A stretch of 40,991 nucleotides of DNA, from NCBI GenBank assembly GCA_025927575.1, contig JAICLJ010000021.1:1-40991 (forward strand). Reading direction: 5' to 3'. Source of the DNA: Bryobacteraceae bacterium (GTDB lineage: Bacteria; Acidobacteriota; Terriglobia; Bryobacterales; Bryobacteraceae). Under the pieces are notes generated by a model. The model saw only the letters and a list, made by a program, of their open reading frames with translations. It made no database searches and had not been told where the DNA came from. Below are positions 17,159 to 26,800 of the stretch, piece after piece. A program made the translations under genes and the position numbers. How positions within the stretch are numbered: position 1 is the stretch's first letter; the number at the start of each line of letters is the position of its first letter.

Positions 17159-17797
17159 TTAGCGGAACTGGGCCTCAAGTTCTTCGAACCGCCGCCTCAA
17201 TTCATCCACCTCGGTTTTCAGGCCCTCCATTTGCTGCTCGAGCTGCGCCAACCGGCCGGGAGCGGGCGGTACTGGACCCTCGGATTCCGGTTCGATCGCC
17301 GGTTCACCTGCCAGCAGATGAGCATACCGGGCTTCCTTCTGCCCAGGCTGGCGCGGAAGTCTCCGGGCAAGCGGCCCTGATGGCCATGCGGAAAGACGTT
17401 CCAGAGTGGCATCCGCCTCTTCCAGGTCCGCAAACGAGAACATGCGTTCGCTGCGGTCCTTGATTTCACCCAAAGTCTGTGCGCCGCGCAGCAGTAGCGT
17501 ACACACAACCGCGGATTCGCGGCGGCCCAGGTTCAGGACTTCCAAAATCCGCTGACCATATTTCTTCACACGGCCACTGCCGACAATCACGACAGCGAAA
17601 TTCTTCGCCCGAAGACCCTCGATCGCGTCGCTCACCGTGTCTTCGTCGTAGCTGACCACGGGGTAACGGTTCGATTTCTGATTACACGCATTCACCAGAG
17701 CGTTCATCGAGAGCGGATAGTACTCCGGTGTGGTCGCCTCTTTTTCCATTAGCGCGCCAAGAACGCGCACTTCCACAGCGTCGAGTGGTTCCGGCAT
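17159..17797 (-). CDS. YceH/DUF480 family protein
   Basis: Protein of 212 residues of the YceH (DUF480) family, predicted to contain two winged-helix domains. The N-terminal signature is [24 protein letters not shown] (in pieces: [11 protein letters not shown] and TPEYYPLS), followed by [13 protein letters not shown], and the second domain contains [22 protein letters not shown]. The last about 35 residues ([20 protein letters not shown]) form a coiled coil. The molecular role of the family is unknown. The start overlaps the thiG stop by one base (TGATG), so it is translated from the same message as thiG. Confidence 0.88.
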   Translation of the reverse strand: MPEPLDAVEVRVLGALMEKEATTPEYYPLSMNALVNACNQKSNRYPVVSYDEDTVSDAIEGLRAKNFAVVIVGSGRVKKYGQRILEVLNLGRRESAVVCTLLLRGAQTLGEIKDRSERMFSFADLEEADATLERLSAWPSGPLARRLPRQPGQKEARYAHLLAGEPAIEPESEGPVPPAPGRLAQLEQQMEGLKTEVDELRRRFEELEAQFR

Positions 17798-18576
17798 CAG
17801 CGTGCTATCGCGCCGGCTATCGGGCTGCTGGCGCTGGCATACGACCGCTTAGCCATGCGGCCCGCCAGAAACGCGGCGCGCCCTGCCTCAATGGCCAGTT
17901 TCATCGCGTGCGCCATCTGCTCGGAATCTTCCGCTTCCGCAATGGCAGTATTGAGGAGCACCCCATCATAGCCGAGCTCCATGGCCATCGCCGCATCCGA
18001 GGCCGTTCCGACGCCCGCATCCACAATCAGCGGAACCTGCGTAATCTGCTCGCGGAGGATTCGAAGATTGAGTTGGTTCTGTATTCCCAATCCGGACCCG
18101 ATCGGCGCCCCTAGAGGCATCACGGCCGCCGCCCCCGCGTCCACCAGTTTGCGGGCATTCACCAGATCGTCGCTTGTGTACGGAAGTACAACGAACCCTT
18201 CTTTGACCAGAACTCGCGTCGCCTCAAGCAACCCTTCGTTGTCGGGAAATAGCGTTTTCTGGTCGCCGATCACTTCGAGCTTGACCCAGTTTGAGAGTCC
18301 TACTTCACGGCCCAGGCGCGCGGTTCGAATGGCTTCGTCCGCCGTGTAGCAACCGGCTGTGTTCGGCAGAATCGAGATTTTTGACCGGTCGATGAAGTCG
18401 AGCTCCGATTCTTTCGAGCGGTCGGTCAGATTCACACGCCGGACCGCGAGCGTTACCATGCCAGTCCCGGAAATTTCGTGACACCGGGCCATTAACTGTT
18501 TGGTTCGATATTTCCCCGTCCCGACAAACAGGCGGGACTGGAACGTCTTTCCGGCTATCGTGAGAAGGTCGCTCAT
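17797..18576 (-). CDS. thiG: Thiazole synthase ThiG
   Basis: Cytoplasmic enzyme that forms the thiazole ring of thiamine from deoxyxylulose phosphate, dehydroglycine and ThiS thiocarboxylate. It has 259 residues. Diagnostic text: [36 protein letters not shown], the Schiff-base lysine in [28 protein letters not shown] and [11 protein letters not shown], all in TIM-barrel order. The start at 18576 fits the usual ThiG N-terminus ([14 protein letters not shown]); the longer frame upstream is not conserved-looking. No thiS, thiF, thiE or thiH lies in the window. It is followed directly by the YceH-family gene. Confidence 0.95.
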   Translation of the reverse strand: MSDLLTIAGKTFQSRLFVGTGKYRTKQLMARCHEISGTGMVTLAVRRVNLTDRSKESELDFIDRSKISILPNTAGCYTADEAIRTARLGREVGLSNWVKLEVIGDQKTLFPDNEGLLEATRVLVKEGFVVLPYTSDDLVNARKLVDAGAAAVMPLGAPIGSGLGIQNQLNLRILREQITQVPLIVDAGVGTASDAAMAMELGYDGVLLNTAIAEAEDSEQMAHAMKLAIEAGRAAFLAGRMAKRSYASASSPIAGAIAR

Positions 18577-18771
18577 AATTTCATTATCGCCGCCGTTCGC
18601 GCGCGAAAGTTCTCGCTTCTTCCCCGACTCGGCGGCTCCGGTTTTCCTTTCAAACAAAAGTGCGCGAAAATGTATTGGTAAATTCTGTGGAAAACCCTGC
18701 GGATTACATGCCCCGTCCCCCCGCGCCTACAGGGGCGCCATACTTTCCTCAGATAAATTTGCTTCGCGCTC

Positions 18772-18800
18772 TTGAACATGACCGCGGGGTCCGCTACTGT
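18772..18800 (+). promoter_or_regulatory. Candidate dnaB promoter
   Basis: TTGAAC at 18772-18777, a 17-base spacer, then TACTGT at 18795-18800, ending 17 bases before the dnaB ATG. The spacing is ideal but the -10 is weak, and the leader would be very short. It lies in the divergent gap between thiG and dnaB. Confidence 0.3.
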
Positions 18801-18817
18801 AACGAGGTTCCCCCTTT

Positions 18818-20191
18818 ATGCCTGTTCGCGATCTGTTGATTGAACAATCTCTGCCGGTCAACCTCGACGCGGAGCGCTTTGTTCTCGGCGGCATCATGAC
18901 GGATGAAGCCGCGTTCCTCGCGGTCGGCGGCAAAATCAACGAGGACGACTTCAGCCTCGAAAAGCACAAGATGATTTTCCGGCGAATGTCGGACCTGCAC
19001 GACCGTAGCGAGAGAATCGACCGGGTCACGCTCGCAAACGAGTTGATGAAGCACGGTGAGCTGCAATCGGTGGATGGGCTAAGCTACCTGGTCACGCTCG
19101 ACGACGGATTGCCACAGCTCTATAGCCTGGAAAGCTACGTCACCATCGTCAAAGAAAAGGCTCTGCTGCGACGCATCATCACGGTGTCGCAGGGGCTAAT
19201 TAATCGCTGCATTAGCGGGACGGAAGATCCCACACAAATCATCGGCGCCGCCGAAGAAGCGCTGATCGGACTCGGCGATTTTCAGTCGAAAAGCTCGCTG
19301 TCGAACCCCGCGCAGATCATCGACGATTTCGATGGCGGAATCAACGCGTTTCTCGATACCAGCAAGCGCATCAAAGGCATCAGCACTGGATTTTTGAAGC
19401 TGGACGAAATGACGGGCGGCCTGCGCGAGGGAGAGCTCGTCATCCTCGCCGCGCGTCCCGCCATGGGCAAAACCGCCTTCGCGCTGAATATCGCGCAGCA
19501 CGTGGCGACTAACCCAAAGAACGCCAAAGCCGTTGCGGTGTTCTCGCTCGAAATGTCGAAGGAATCTCTGCTCACCCGCATGCTCTGCGCCGCGGCGCGC
19601 GTCGATCAGCAGAAGTTTCGCGCGGGATATCTGAATCACGATGAGCGAACCCGGCTGCAGGAATCCGCCACCGACATGTACCATGCGCCGTTGTTCATCG
19701 ACGACACGGCGGGCGTCAATCTGATGGATGTGCATGCGAAACTCCGCCGCTTGCAGGCGGAACACGATCTGGGCCTAGTCATTCTCGATTACCTTCAACT
19801 AATGCAAGGCCCGAAACGCGAGAACCGTGTGCAGGAGATCAGCAGCTTGTCGCGCGGGCTGAAACTGATGTCAAAGGATCTGCGTGTGCCGTTCCTCGTG
19901 CTGTCGCAGCTAAGCCGCGCGCCCGAAACGCGCCAGGGAGATCACCGGCCGATGCTCAGCGACTTGCGCGAATCGGGATCGATCGAACAGGACGCCGATA
20001 TGGTGATGTTCATTTTTCGCGAGGAAGTTTATCGGCCCGACAAGGAAAGTTTGAAGGGTATAGCTGAGATCCTGATGGCTAAGCAGCGCAACGGCCCCAC
20101 CGGCAAAGTGAAGCTCGCGTTTCTTAACAAATTCACCAAGTTCGAGAATTTGGCCCTGGATGCCAGCGATGAAGATGGTCCGTTTGAATAG
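18818..20191 (+). CDS. dnaB: Replicative DNA helicase DnaB
   Basis: Hexameric helicase that unwinds DNA at the replication fork, 457 residues. The N-terminal DnaB domain (about 15-120) has LPVNLDAERFVLGGIM. The RecA-like C-terminal domain begins with GISTGFLKLDEMTGG and has Walker A ARPAMGKTAFAL (about 211-222), FSLEMSKESLLTRML, Walker B LVILDYLQLM, and LSRAPETRQGDHRPMLSDLRESGSIEQ (in pieces: LSDLRESG and IEQDADMV). The C-terminal NGPTGKVKLAF is also standard. No intein or truncation is visible. It is a single copy here with no replication-origin features around it. Confidence 0.97.
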   Translation: MPVRDLLIEQSLPVNLDAERFVLGGIMTDEAAFLAVGGKINEDDFSLEKHKMIFRRMSDLHDRSERIDRVTLANELMKHGELQSVDGLSYLVTLDDGLPQLYSLESYVTIVKEKALLRRIITVSQGLINRCISGTEDPTQIIGAAEEALIGLGDFQSKSSLSNPAQIIDDFDGGINAFLDTSKRIKGISTGFLKLDEMTGGLREGELVILAARPAMGKTAFALNIAQHVATNPKNAKAVAVFSLEMSKESLLTRMLCAAARVDQQKFRAGYLNHDERTRLQESATDMYHAPLFIDDTAGVNLMDVHAKLRRLQAEHDLGLVILDYLQLMQGPKRENRVQEISSLSRGLKLMSKDLRVPFLVLSQLSRAPETRQGDHRPMLSDLRESGSIEQDADMVMFIFREEVYRPDKESLKGIAEILMAKQRNGPTGKVKLAFLNKFTKFENLALDASDEDGPFE

Positions 20192-20397
20192 CTGCTGAAA
20201 AATACGAATCGAGAGCGTTCTTCAGCGAAAAATTGGTTTGGTTCCGCCGTACTAGCACCGCGCGAAGCATCGGCGCCGAACAATCAGACGCAGGGACAAA
20301 CGCGGAAACGTTATGCTTGTTTCATCGGTCAAACTCAATTGTTGGGCTGCCCGGTCCAATTTGCCGATGAACGGCCGGCAGCATTAGGAGCAAGTGG

Positions 20398-20919
20398 ATG
20401 TGGAGTGAACAAAAAAAGGAAAATAATCCTTCCCGGCGGCCTTTGGCGTTGGACAATCAAGCGGGGCTGCCCGCACAGACGATCAGTCCGGCTGTTCCGG
20501 GTCTAGCCGTCATCGGCAAAGCGATGGTGATCCGGGGACAGATCACCAGCAGAGAGGACATGCACGTCGATGGCGAGATCGACGGTTCCCTTGATATGCC
20601 GAACTGCCGCCTGACGGTTGGGCCAAGCGGCAAAATCGGCGCAGGCGCGCGAGCGCGAGAAGTCGAAGTCCTCGGCAGCGTGGATGGCGATGTCGAGGCA
20701 AGCAGGAAGATTACAATTCGCAAGGGCGGCCGCCTGGTAGGCGATCTTCGGACTCCTGGCATCGTCATCGAAGATGGCGCCTATTTCAAGGGCAAGATTG
20801 AGATCGTCACTACCGAAGTTCCTCCTGTCCATCAGAACGCTTTGCAACCGGAGAACAAAAGCGCCGCGCCGGCGGCGGGCGCTCAGCCGCTCGCGACGGC
20901 GAACGCCATCAAGCCGTAA
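20398..20919 (+). CDS. Bactofilin (polymer-forming cytoskeletal protein)
   Basis: Protein of 173 residues with a central bactofilin domain (about 35-135) made of short beta-helix rungs: AVIGKAMVIRGQITSREDMH, VDGEIDGSLDMPNCRLTVG, VEVLGSVDGDVEASRKITI and LVGDLRTPGIVIEDGAYFKG. Flanks are low-complexity and Pro/Ala-rich (C-terminus APAAGAQPLA), as is normal for the family. By family it forms nucleotide-independent filaments on the inner membrane and organises cell-wall or envelope proteins. AGGAG at 20386-20390 lies seven bases before the ATG. The neighbouring GH3 gene starts 49 bases later; a functional link is not evident. Confidence 0.92.
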   Translation: MWSEQKKENNPSRRPLALDNQAGLPAQTISPAVPGLAVIGKAMVIRGQITSREDMHVDGEIDGSLDMPNCRLTVGPSGKIGAGARAREVEVLGSVDGDVEASRKITIRKGGRLVGDLRTPGIVIEDGAYFKGKIEIVTTEVPPVHQNALQPENKSAAPAAGAQPLATANAIKP

Positions 20920-20968
20920 GACCTCGATCACACCACGACGGGCGGCTCTGTCCGCGTAGACTGATGAG

Positions 20969-23569
20969 ATGCATCGTCTGCTGGCCATTGCGCTCCTGGC
21001 TGGAGCGGGTTTTGCCTTGAGTGGCGAGCAGAAGCCAGTTTATGAAGATGTGAACGCATCACCCGAGGAACGAGCCGCGGACCTCGTGTCCCACATGACG
21101 CTCGGCGAAAAAGTCGGGCAGATGCAAAACACTGCCTCGGCGATTCCGCGGCTCGGCATCCCAGCTTACGATTGGTGGAACGAAGGCCTGCACGGCGTGG
21201 CGCGCGCCGGTTTAGCCACTGTGTTCCCCCAGGCGATCGGCCTCGCAGCCACCTGGGATACGGGCCTGATGTTTCGGGTCGCCGGCGTTATCTCGACCGA
21301 AGCTCGCGGCAAGTACAACGACGCAATCCGGCACGGCAATCACAACCGCTACTTCGGGCTTACCTTCTGGTCTCCCAATATCAACATTTTTAGGGATCCT
21401 CGCTGGGGCCGAGGACAAGAGACGTATGGAGAAGATCCCTATCTGACCTCGCAAATGGCAGTCGCCTTCATCAAGGGGATGCAGGGAAACGATCGCCGCT
21501 ATTTCAAGACCATCGCAACGCCAAAACATTTTGCAGTGCACAGCGGCCCCGAACCGCTAAGGCACGGGTTCAACGTCAGTCCGAGCAAGCGCGATTTAGA
21601 AGATACGTATCTCCCGGCGTTTCGCGCGAGCGTGATAGACGGCGGGGCCGATTCCGTGATGTGCGCGTACAACGCCATCGACGGCATTCCGGCCTGCGCC
21701 AATTCGATGCTGTTGCAGCAAAAACTGCGCGGCGATTGGAAATTCTCAGGCTATGTCGTCAGCGATTGCGGGGCTATCGCGGACATTTTCAAAGGACACC
21801 ATTACACGAAATCGATGCCCGAAGCGGCGGCCGCGGGCGTACGCGCAGGCACGGACCTTTCCTGCGGCGACGAATACGGCACCCTTGCGCAGGCGGTGAA
21901 GCAAGGATTGATTCCCGAGGCTGACGTCGATCGCTCACTCGAGCGCCTGTTTGTCGCCCGGTTCCGTTTAGGCATGTTCGATCCACCGGAACGCGTGCCG
22001 TTCTCGAATATTTCGATTTCGGATGTCGACACTCCGGCGCACGGGAGACTGGCTCTTGAAACAGCGGAGAAGTCGATGGTGCTGCTGAAGAATGAACGCC
22101 ATCTTCTACCGCTAAAGCGGATTCCCCGAAGAATCGCGGTGTTGGGTCCTACCGCCAACGATCCGGACACGCTCCTCGGCAACTACCACGGGATCCCGTC
22201 TCGAATTGTCACCCCACTAGAAGGGATTCAGCTAAGGTTTGGAAAGACCGCCGAAGTGACTTTCGCGCTCGGCAGCACCTTTACCGCCCAATCGACCGCT
22301 CTGATTTCTGAGAATGCGCTGTCGCCAATACCGGGAAACGATTCACAGCGCGGACTCCGCGCAGAGTATTTTGACAACGACGCGCTCTCCGGCAAACCCA
22401 TGGTGTCGCGTATCGAGCCGATTGGCTATTTCCGGTGGGACATGCACGATCCGGCTCTTGCCGGGCGGATTTCTCGCGATAAATTTTCGCTCCGATGGAG
22501 TGCAGTACTCGAAGTCAGCCAATCCGGCGACTACGCGCTAGGCGTCAAACGTCTGCCTTGCGCGGAATGCAAAGGCAACGACGGCGCGCAGTTGTTCCTG
22601 GATGGCAAACTCCTGGTCCAGCACGAAAAGCATGCATCCTGGAGCCCTGAGGATCGCACCGCAACAGTTCACCTGAACGCGGGAACCCGCTACAGGTTGC
22701 GGGTCGAATACAGGCAGGACGGCGGCGGCGCCGGGCTCGAATTAAGCTGGAAGCCGCCCGAGGATACGCTGCTCGCGGAAACGAAGCAGACACTGCAGCG
22801 CTCCGATCTGGCGATCGTCTGCGTTGGTTTGAACTCGAATCTGGAAGGCGAAGAATCACACATCAAAATTCCTGGGTTCTCCGGCGGCGATCGTACCGAT
22901 CTGGGGCTGCCGGCGCCTCAGAAGGAGTTGCTCAAAACAGTGTTTGATGCGCACAAGCCGGTCGTCGTTGTCCTTCTGAACGGCAGCGCCCTCGGAGTGA
23001 AGGAACTTCAGGCCCGGGCGCAAGCGATTCTCGAAGCCTGGTACCCCGGTCAGAACGGAGGGACGGCTATCGCAACCACCCTCGCTGGTGCAAATAACCC
23101 GGCCGGTCGTTTACCGGTCACTTTTTACGAATCGGTTGACCAGCTTCCGCCATTCACGGATTACTCCATGACCGGCCGGACGTACCGGTATTTCACCGGC
23201 GCCCCGCTCTTTCCGTTTGGCTACGGTCTCAGCTATTCCGATTTCCGGTATTCGGATCTTACAGTGGACAGGAGCAACGCCTCCCGCGATGAGTACGTTG
23301 TTTCGGCTCACGTAAGAAATGTGTCAGCAGTCGATGGAGATGAAGTCGCCCAAATTTATGTGGCGGGAGACACCGGGGCCGATCACGCCATCCGCGATTT
23401 GAAGGGTTTTGAACGTGTTCATCTCGGGGCTGGCGAGGCGCGCACAGTGCAGTTCCATATCCCGATTCCAAAAGAGCGCAACGGTCGCCTGACCATCAGC
23501 ATCGGGGGAGGTCAACCGCTCCCGCAATGGACCCGCGGCCACTACGTCCAGAAGACTATTACGCCCTAG
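20969..23569 (+). CDS. GH3 family glycosidase with PA14 insert (beta-glucosidase/xylosidase type)
   Basis: Exported glycosidase of 866 residues with signal peptide MHRLLAIALLAGAGFALSG. The N-terminal barrel has AYDWWNEGLHGVAR and RDPRWGRGQETYGEDPYLT, the binding motif PKHFAVHSGPE, and the nucleophile Asp266 in GYVVSDCGAI. The second domain begins near VLLKNERHLLPLKR and has the acid/base candidate in the LEGEES motif. Between them lies a PA14 domain (about 461-595: GLRAEYFDND, DYALGVKRLPCAECKGNDG, LELSWKPP), which often narrows the active site and adds sugar contacts. A fibronectin-III-like C-terminal domain (VSAHVRNVSAVDGDEVAQIYV) ends the protein. The layout is that of family members cleaving beta-glucosides or beta-xylosides; specificity is not decided by sequence. 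Confidence 0.93.
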   Translation: MHRLLAIALLAGAGFALSGEQKPVYEDVNASPEERAADLVSHMTLGEKVGQMQNTASAIPRLGIPAYDWWNEGLHGVARAGLATVFPQAIGLAATWDTGLMFRVAGVISTEARGKYNDAIRHGNHNRYFGLTFWSPNINIFRDPRWGRGQETYGEDPYLTSQMAVAFIKGMQGNDRRYFKTIATPKHFAVHSGPEPLRHGFNVSPSKRDLEDTYLPAFRASVIDGGADSVMCAYNAIDGIPACANSMLLQQKLRGDWKFSGYVVSDCGAIADIFKGHHYTKSMPEAAAAGVRAGTDLSCGDEYGTLAQAVKQGLIPEADVDRSLERLFVARFRLGMFDPPERVPFSNISISDVDTPAHGRLALETAEKSMVLLKNERHLLPLKRIPRRIAVLGPTANDPDTLLGNYHGIPSRIVTPLEGIQLRFGKTAEVTFALGSTFTAQSTALISENALSPIPGNDSQRGLRAEYFDNDALSGKPMVSRIEPIGYFRWDMHDPALAGRISRDKFSLRWSAVLEVSQSGDYALGVKRLPCAECKGNDGAQLFLDGKLLVQHEKHASWSPEDRTATVHLNAGTRYRLRVEYRQDGGGAGLELSWKPPEDTLLAETKQTLQRSDLAIVCVGLNSNLEGEESHIKIPGFSGGDRTDLGLPAPQKELLKTVFDAHKPVVVVLLNGSALGVKELQARAQAILEAWYPGQNGGTAIATTLAGANNPAGRLPVTFYESVDQLPPFTDYSMTGRTYRYFTGAPLFPFGYGLSYSDFRYSDLTVDRSNASRDEYVVSAHVRNVSAVDGDEVAQIYVAGDTGADHAIRDLKGFERVHLGAGEARTVQFHIPIPKERNGRLTISIGGGQPLPQWTRGHYVQKTITP

Positions 23570-23672
23570 TTAGACATACGAGTTTGGCGTTGCACAGATC
23601 ACGGTTATTCTTCTTCGAACGCTTGGAACTCAACCTGAATTTGCTCTAGTACCGCTAGGCCTGAGTAACTCC

Positions 23673-23698
23673 ACGGCGGTTAGTCTCATTCCCGCCGT
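23673..23698 (+). promoter_or_regulatory. Hairpin downstream of the GH3 gene
   Basis: ACGGCGG (23673-23679) pairs with CCGCCGT (23692-23698) across a 12-base loop, about 100 bases after the GH3 stop. No T run follows, so it is at most a weak terminator or an mRNA-stabilising end. Confidence 0.3.
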
Positions 23699-23757
23699 AG
23701 AATTATTTCGGAAATAACTCCTCTCTTGCCTGATTCCTGGGATAAGAAATAAGAAGG

Positions 23758-23823
23758 ATGGAACCGATTGTGATGGTACTGCTTGCCACGTTAGTACTTG
23801 TCAGGGAAGCTCCGGACTGGTAG
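23758..23823 (+). CDS. Candidate 21-residue hydrophobic peptide
   Basis: ATG at 23758 directly preceded by the purine-rich AGAAGG opens a 21-codon frame (MEPIVMVLLATLVLVREAPDW) ending at TAG 23821-23823. Residues 4-15 are wholly hydrophobic, so it could be a leader or tiny membrane peptide ahead of the giant gene. Chance is a strong alternative at this length. Confidence 0.18.
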   Translation: MEPIVMVLLATLVLVREAPDW

Positions 23824-23858
23824 CCTTTGAATTCTCAGCACAGGATTTTGGGGGGCAG

Positions 23859-26800
23859 GTGAGCGTCCGCGAGAGATATTTCGTGAGGTGCCTCACGAGC
23901 TCATTTAACCCCTCATGTGGACAAATGGCATTGAACTGTAACGGACGTTTCTCATCCTGCGCATCTTTTCGGTGTCCCGCGACTCACGGCGTCAACAAGT
24001 CCCAGGGTTACAGTAGCCTGGCTCACTGCAATTTTATTCAAGTAGCTGCCCGGACCTCCGCAACTAAAAGCCTCGCGTTAGGCGGCGCGAGACTATGGAA
24101 CGGCAAGGCGTCCGCATCACACCAACGCTATCTACTGCGAACGTTGTTTCTTTGTGTTTGCTTGATTACAACTGCCTCTCTACAGGCGGCGGATTCTGTG
24201 GCCGTGGAGAACACAAAGCCGGGAACTACCGCTTGGCAGCTCACCAATCCCGCGACAATGTTCCAAAGCAATGACCTGAATCCGGCTGACTATGCCAATG
24301 CCGAAATCCAGGGCTACGCTTCGCTGACCAGCGTGAATCAGGGTGGCTCGATCGATTTTCACGTTCGGACCATAAACACAAACTCCTACACGCTGTCGGT
24401 TTTTCGGATGGGTTGGTACAACGGAACGGGCGGCCGTCTCATGTTGGGCCCAATTACCCTGCCCGGGGTTGTTCAGCCAATGCCACCGGCGCCGGTATAC
24501 CCACCGGCCGGCACGGGCATTGTGGAGTGCAATTGGAGTGTCTCCTATAACCTAAAAGTTCCGTCAGACTGGGTCAGCGGAGTTTATCTGGTCAAGTTGT
24601 CTCTGTCCGCACCGGTGAAAGAGAGCTACATCGTTTTCGTTGTGCGTGACGACGCTCGAAATTCGCCGATCCTGTTTCAATCCAGCGTTACAACTTATCA
24701 GGCGTACAACGAGTGGGGAGGTAGCTCCCTCTACACCACCACCCCGGACGGCGACAAGACCGGTGTTAAGGTCTCATTCAATCGACCCTATTGGCGCAAT
24801 TATGGCGCAGGAGATTTCGTCAGCCTTACGGGAGCTCCGGGCTACGAGATGCAGATGGATCGCTGGCTCGAACGTCAGGGCTACGATGTCACTTACGCGA
24901 CCGACGTAGACACCCACGAAAACCCCAATACAGTCCTCACTCATAAGGTGTTTCTAATCGTCGGACACGATGAATATTGGTCTCGGAACATGCGCGACAA
25001 CGTCATCCGGGGTCGCGATGACGGGATTCACCTTGGAATTTTTGCGGGAAACGTCCTATATTGGCAAATCCGCTTCGAGAAATCTTCTACCGGCGTTGAC
25101 GATCGGACCATGGTCGCGTATAAAGACCTTGCGTCCATGGATCCCATTTCCGATCCTAGCCTCGTTACCACACGGTGGAGGGATTTGGGAGAGCCCGAAG
25201 GTGACGTCCTAGGCGTTCAATACAACCTTTTCTCCGCGCCGACTGTCTCTGACATCGTAGTCACCAATGCATCCCATTGGTTGTTCGACGGCACTGGTGT
25301 AACCAACGGAACCATTTTCCCTAACGTGGAAGGTTACGAAACCGATTCTCTTTTCCCGCCATCCGGAGCAACCGTCCTCGCCCATTCCCCCTATCCACGC
25401 AATGACCCACAAGTCTTTGGCGACATGACCATCTATACCGCCGCTAGCGGAGCTCTTGTCTTCGCAACCGGTACCATCGAGTGGAGTCTCGGTCTCGACG
25501 ACTTCCCCCCGAGCCAAGGCATCGTTCCAGCGATGCAGCAAGTCACTGCCAACTTCTTGTCTCGCGCGCTGCAAGCCGCGCCACCGCCCACGCTGACCTC
25601 CGTCAATCCCAATTCCGGCGGTCAAGGCCAGAATTTGAACAGCGTCATCCTCGCCGGCAATAAGTTCCAGAGCGGCGCTACCTGCAACTTTGGGGCAGGC
25701 ATTACCGTGAATTCCTGCGTCTTCGACTCGCCCACTCAACTCACCGCCAACATCACTATCGGCGCCACCGCCACGCTTGGCTCTCGCAACGTCGCCGTCA
25801 CCAATCGCGACAGCCAATCCAGCACTCTGTCCAACGGCTTCACGGTCACCACGGCTGGCATGCCTCCGCCGCCCGCCTTGAGTTCTGTCAATCCCAATTC
25901 CGGCGCGCGGGGTCAGAATTTGACGGGTGTCATTCTGTCTGGGAATAGCTTCCAGAGTGGCGCAACTTGCGCCTTTGGGGCAGGCATTACCGTCAACTCC
26001 TGCACCTTCAATTCACCTACTCAACTCACTGCCAGCATCGGCATCGGCTCTACCGCCGCCCTTGGCTCTCGCAACGTCACGGTCACCAATCCCGACAGCC
26101 AATCCAGCACTCTGTCCAATGCTTTCTCGGTGACTGCCATTTCTCTGATCCAGAAAGCTACCTTCAGCCGCCAGCCTACTTCCGGCGGAACGGTTACTTT
26201 GAACCTCGCTAAAGCCACCGGCGCCGGGAACGCCCTAATCGTGGGAGTGAGCTTCTGGCCTCTCGATATCAGCAGTGTGACAGACGCTTCCGGAGACGTT
26301 TTCACGCGTGGTCTGCCAACTTCGATCTACCATGACGTCTCGGGCAGCGCCACCTACACCAACTTTTATTACGCGAAGTCGACTGCCGGCGGCGCCACCT
26401 CATTGACTTTGAACTTCAGCGGCGGCAGCACCTATCTGTTGGTAGCCGTGGCGGAGGTAGCCGGGCTCGATCCCTCCGCGCCGCTCGATAAAGCCGGCTT
26501 CCACGACTCACTCACGCCTACTGCCGCGTGGTCCTCCGCAGCGGTCACCACCACGGCGGCAAACGAATACCTGTTTTCCTGGGCGGCCACGCAAGCCTCG
26601 AATCCTTTCTGTTCCAATCCTGCCAGCGGCTGGACCGTCGAGACTCAATTCAATGATTCAAGCGGAGCCACGGTGTGCTTGCTCGACGGCATCGTCGCGG
26701 TCACGGGATCGTATCAGACCTCCGTCACCGCCAGTTCCGCGCAAAACTATGTAATGGAGCTCGTCACTTTCAAGAGCGGATCGTCATCGTCGCCGCCCCC

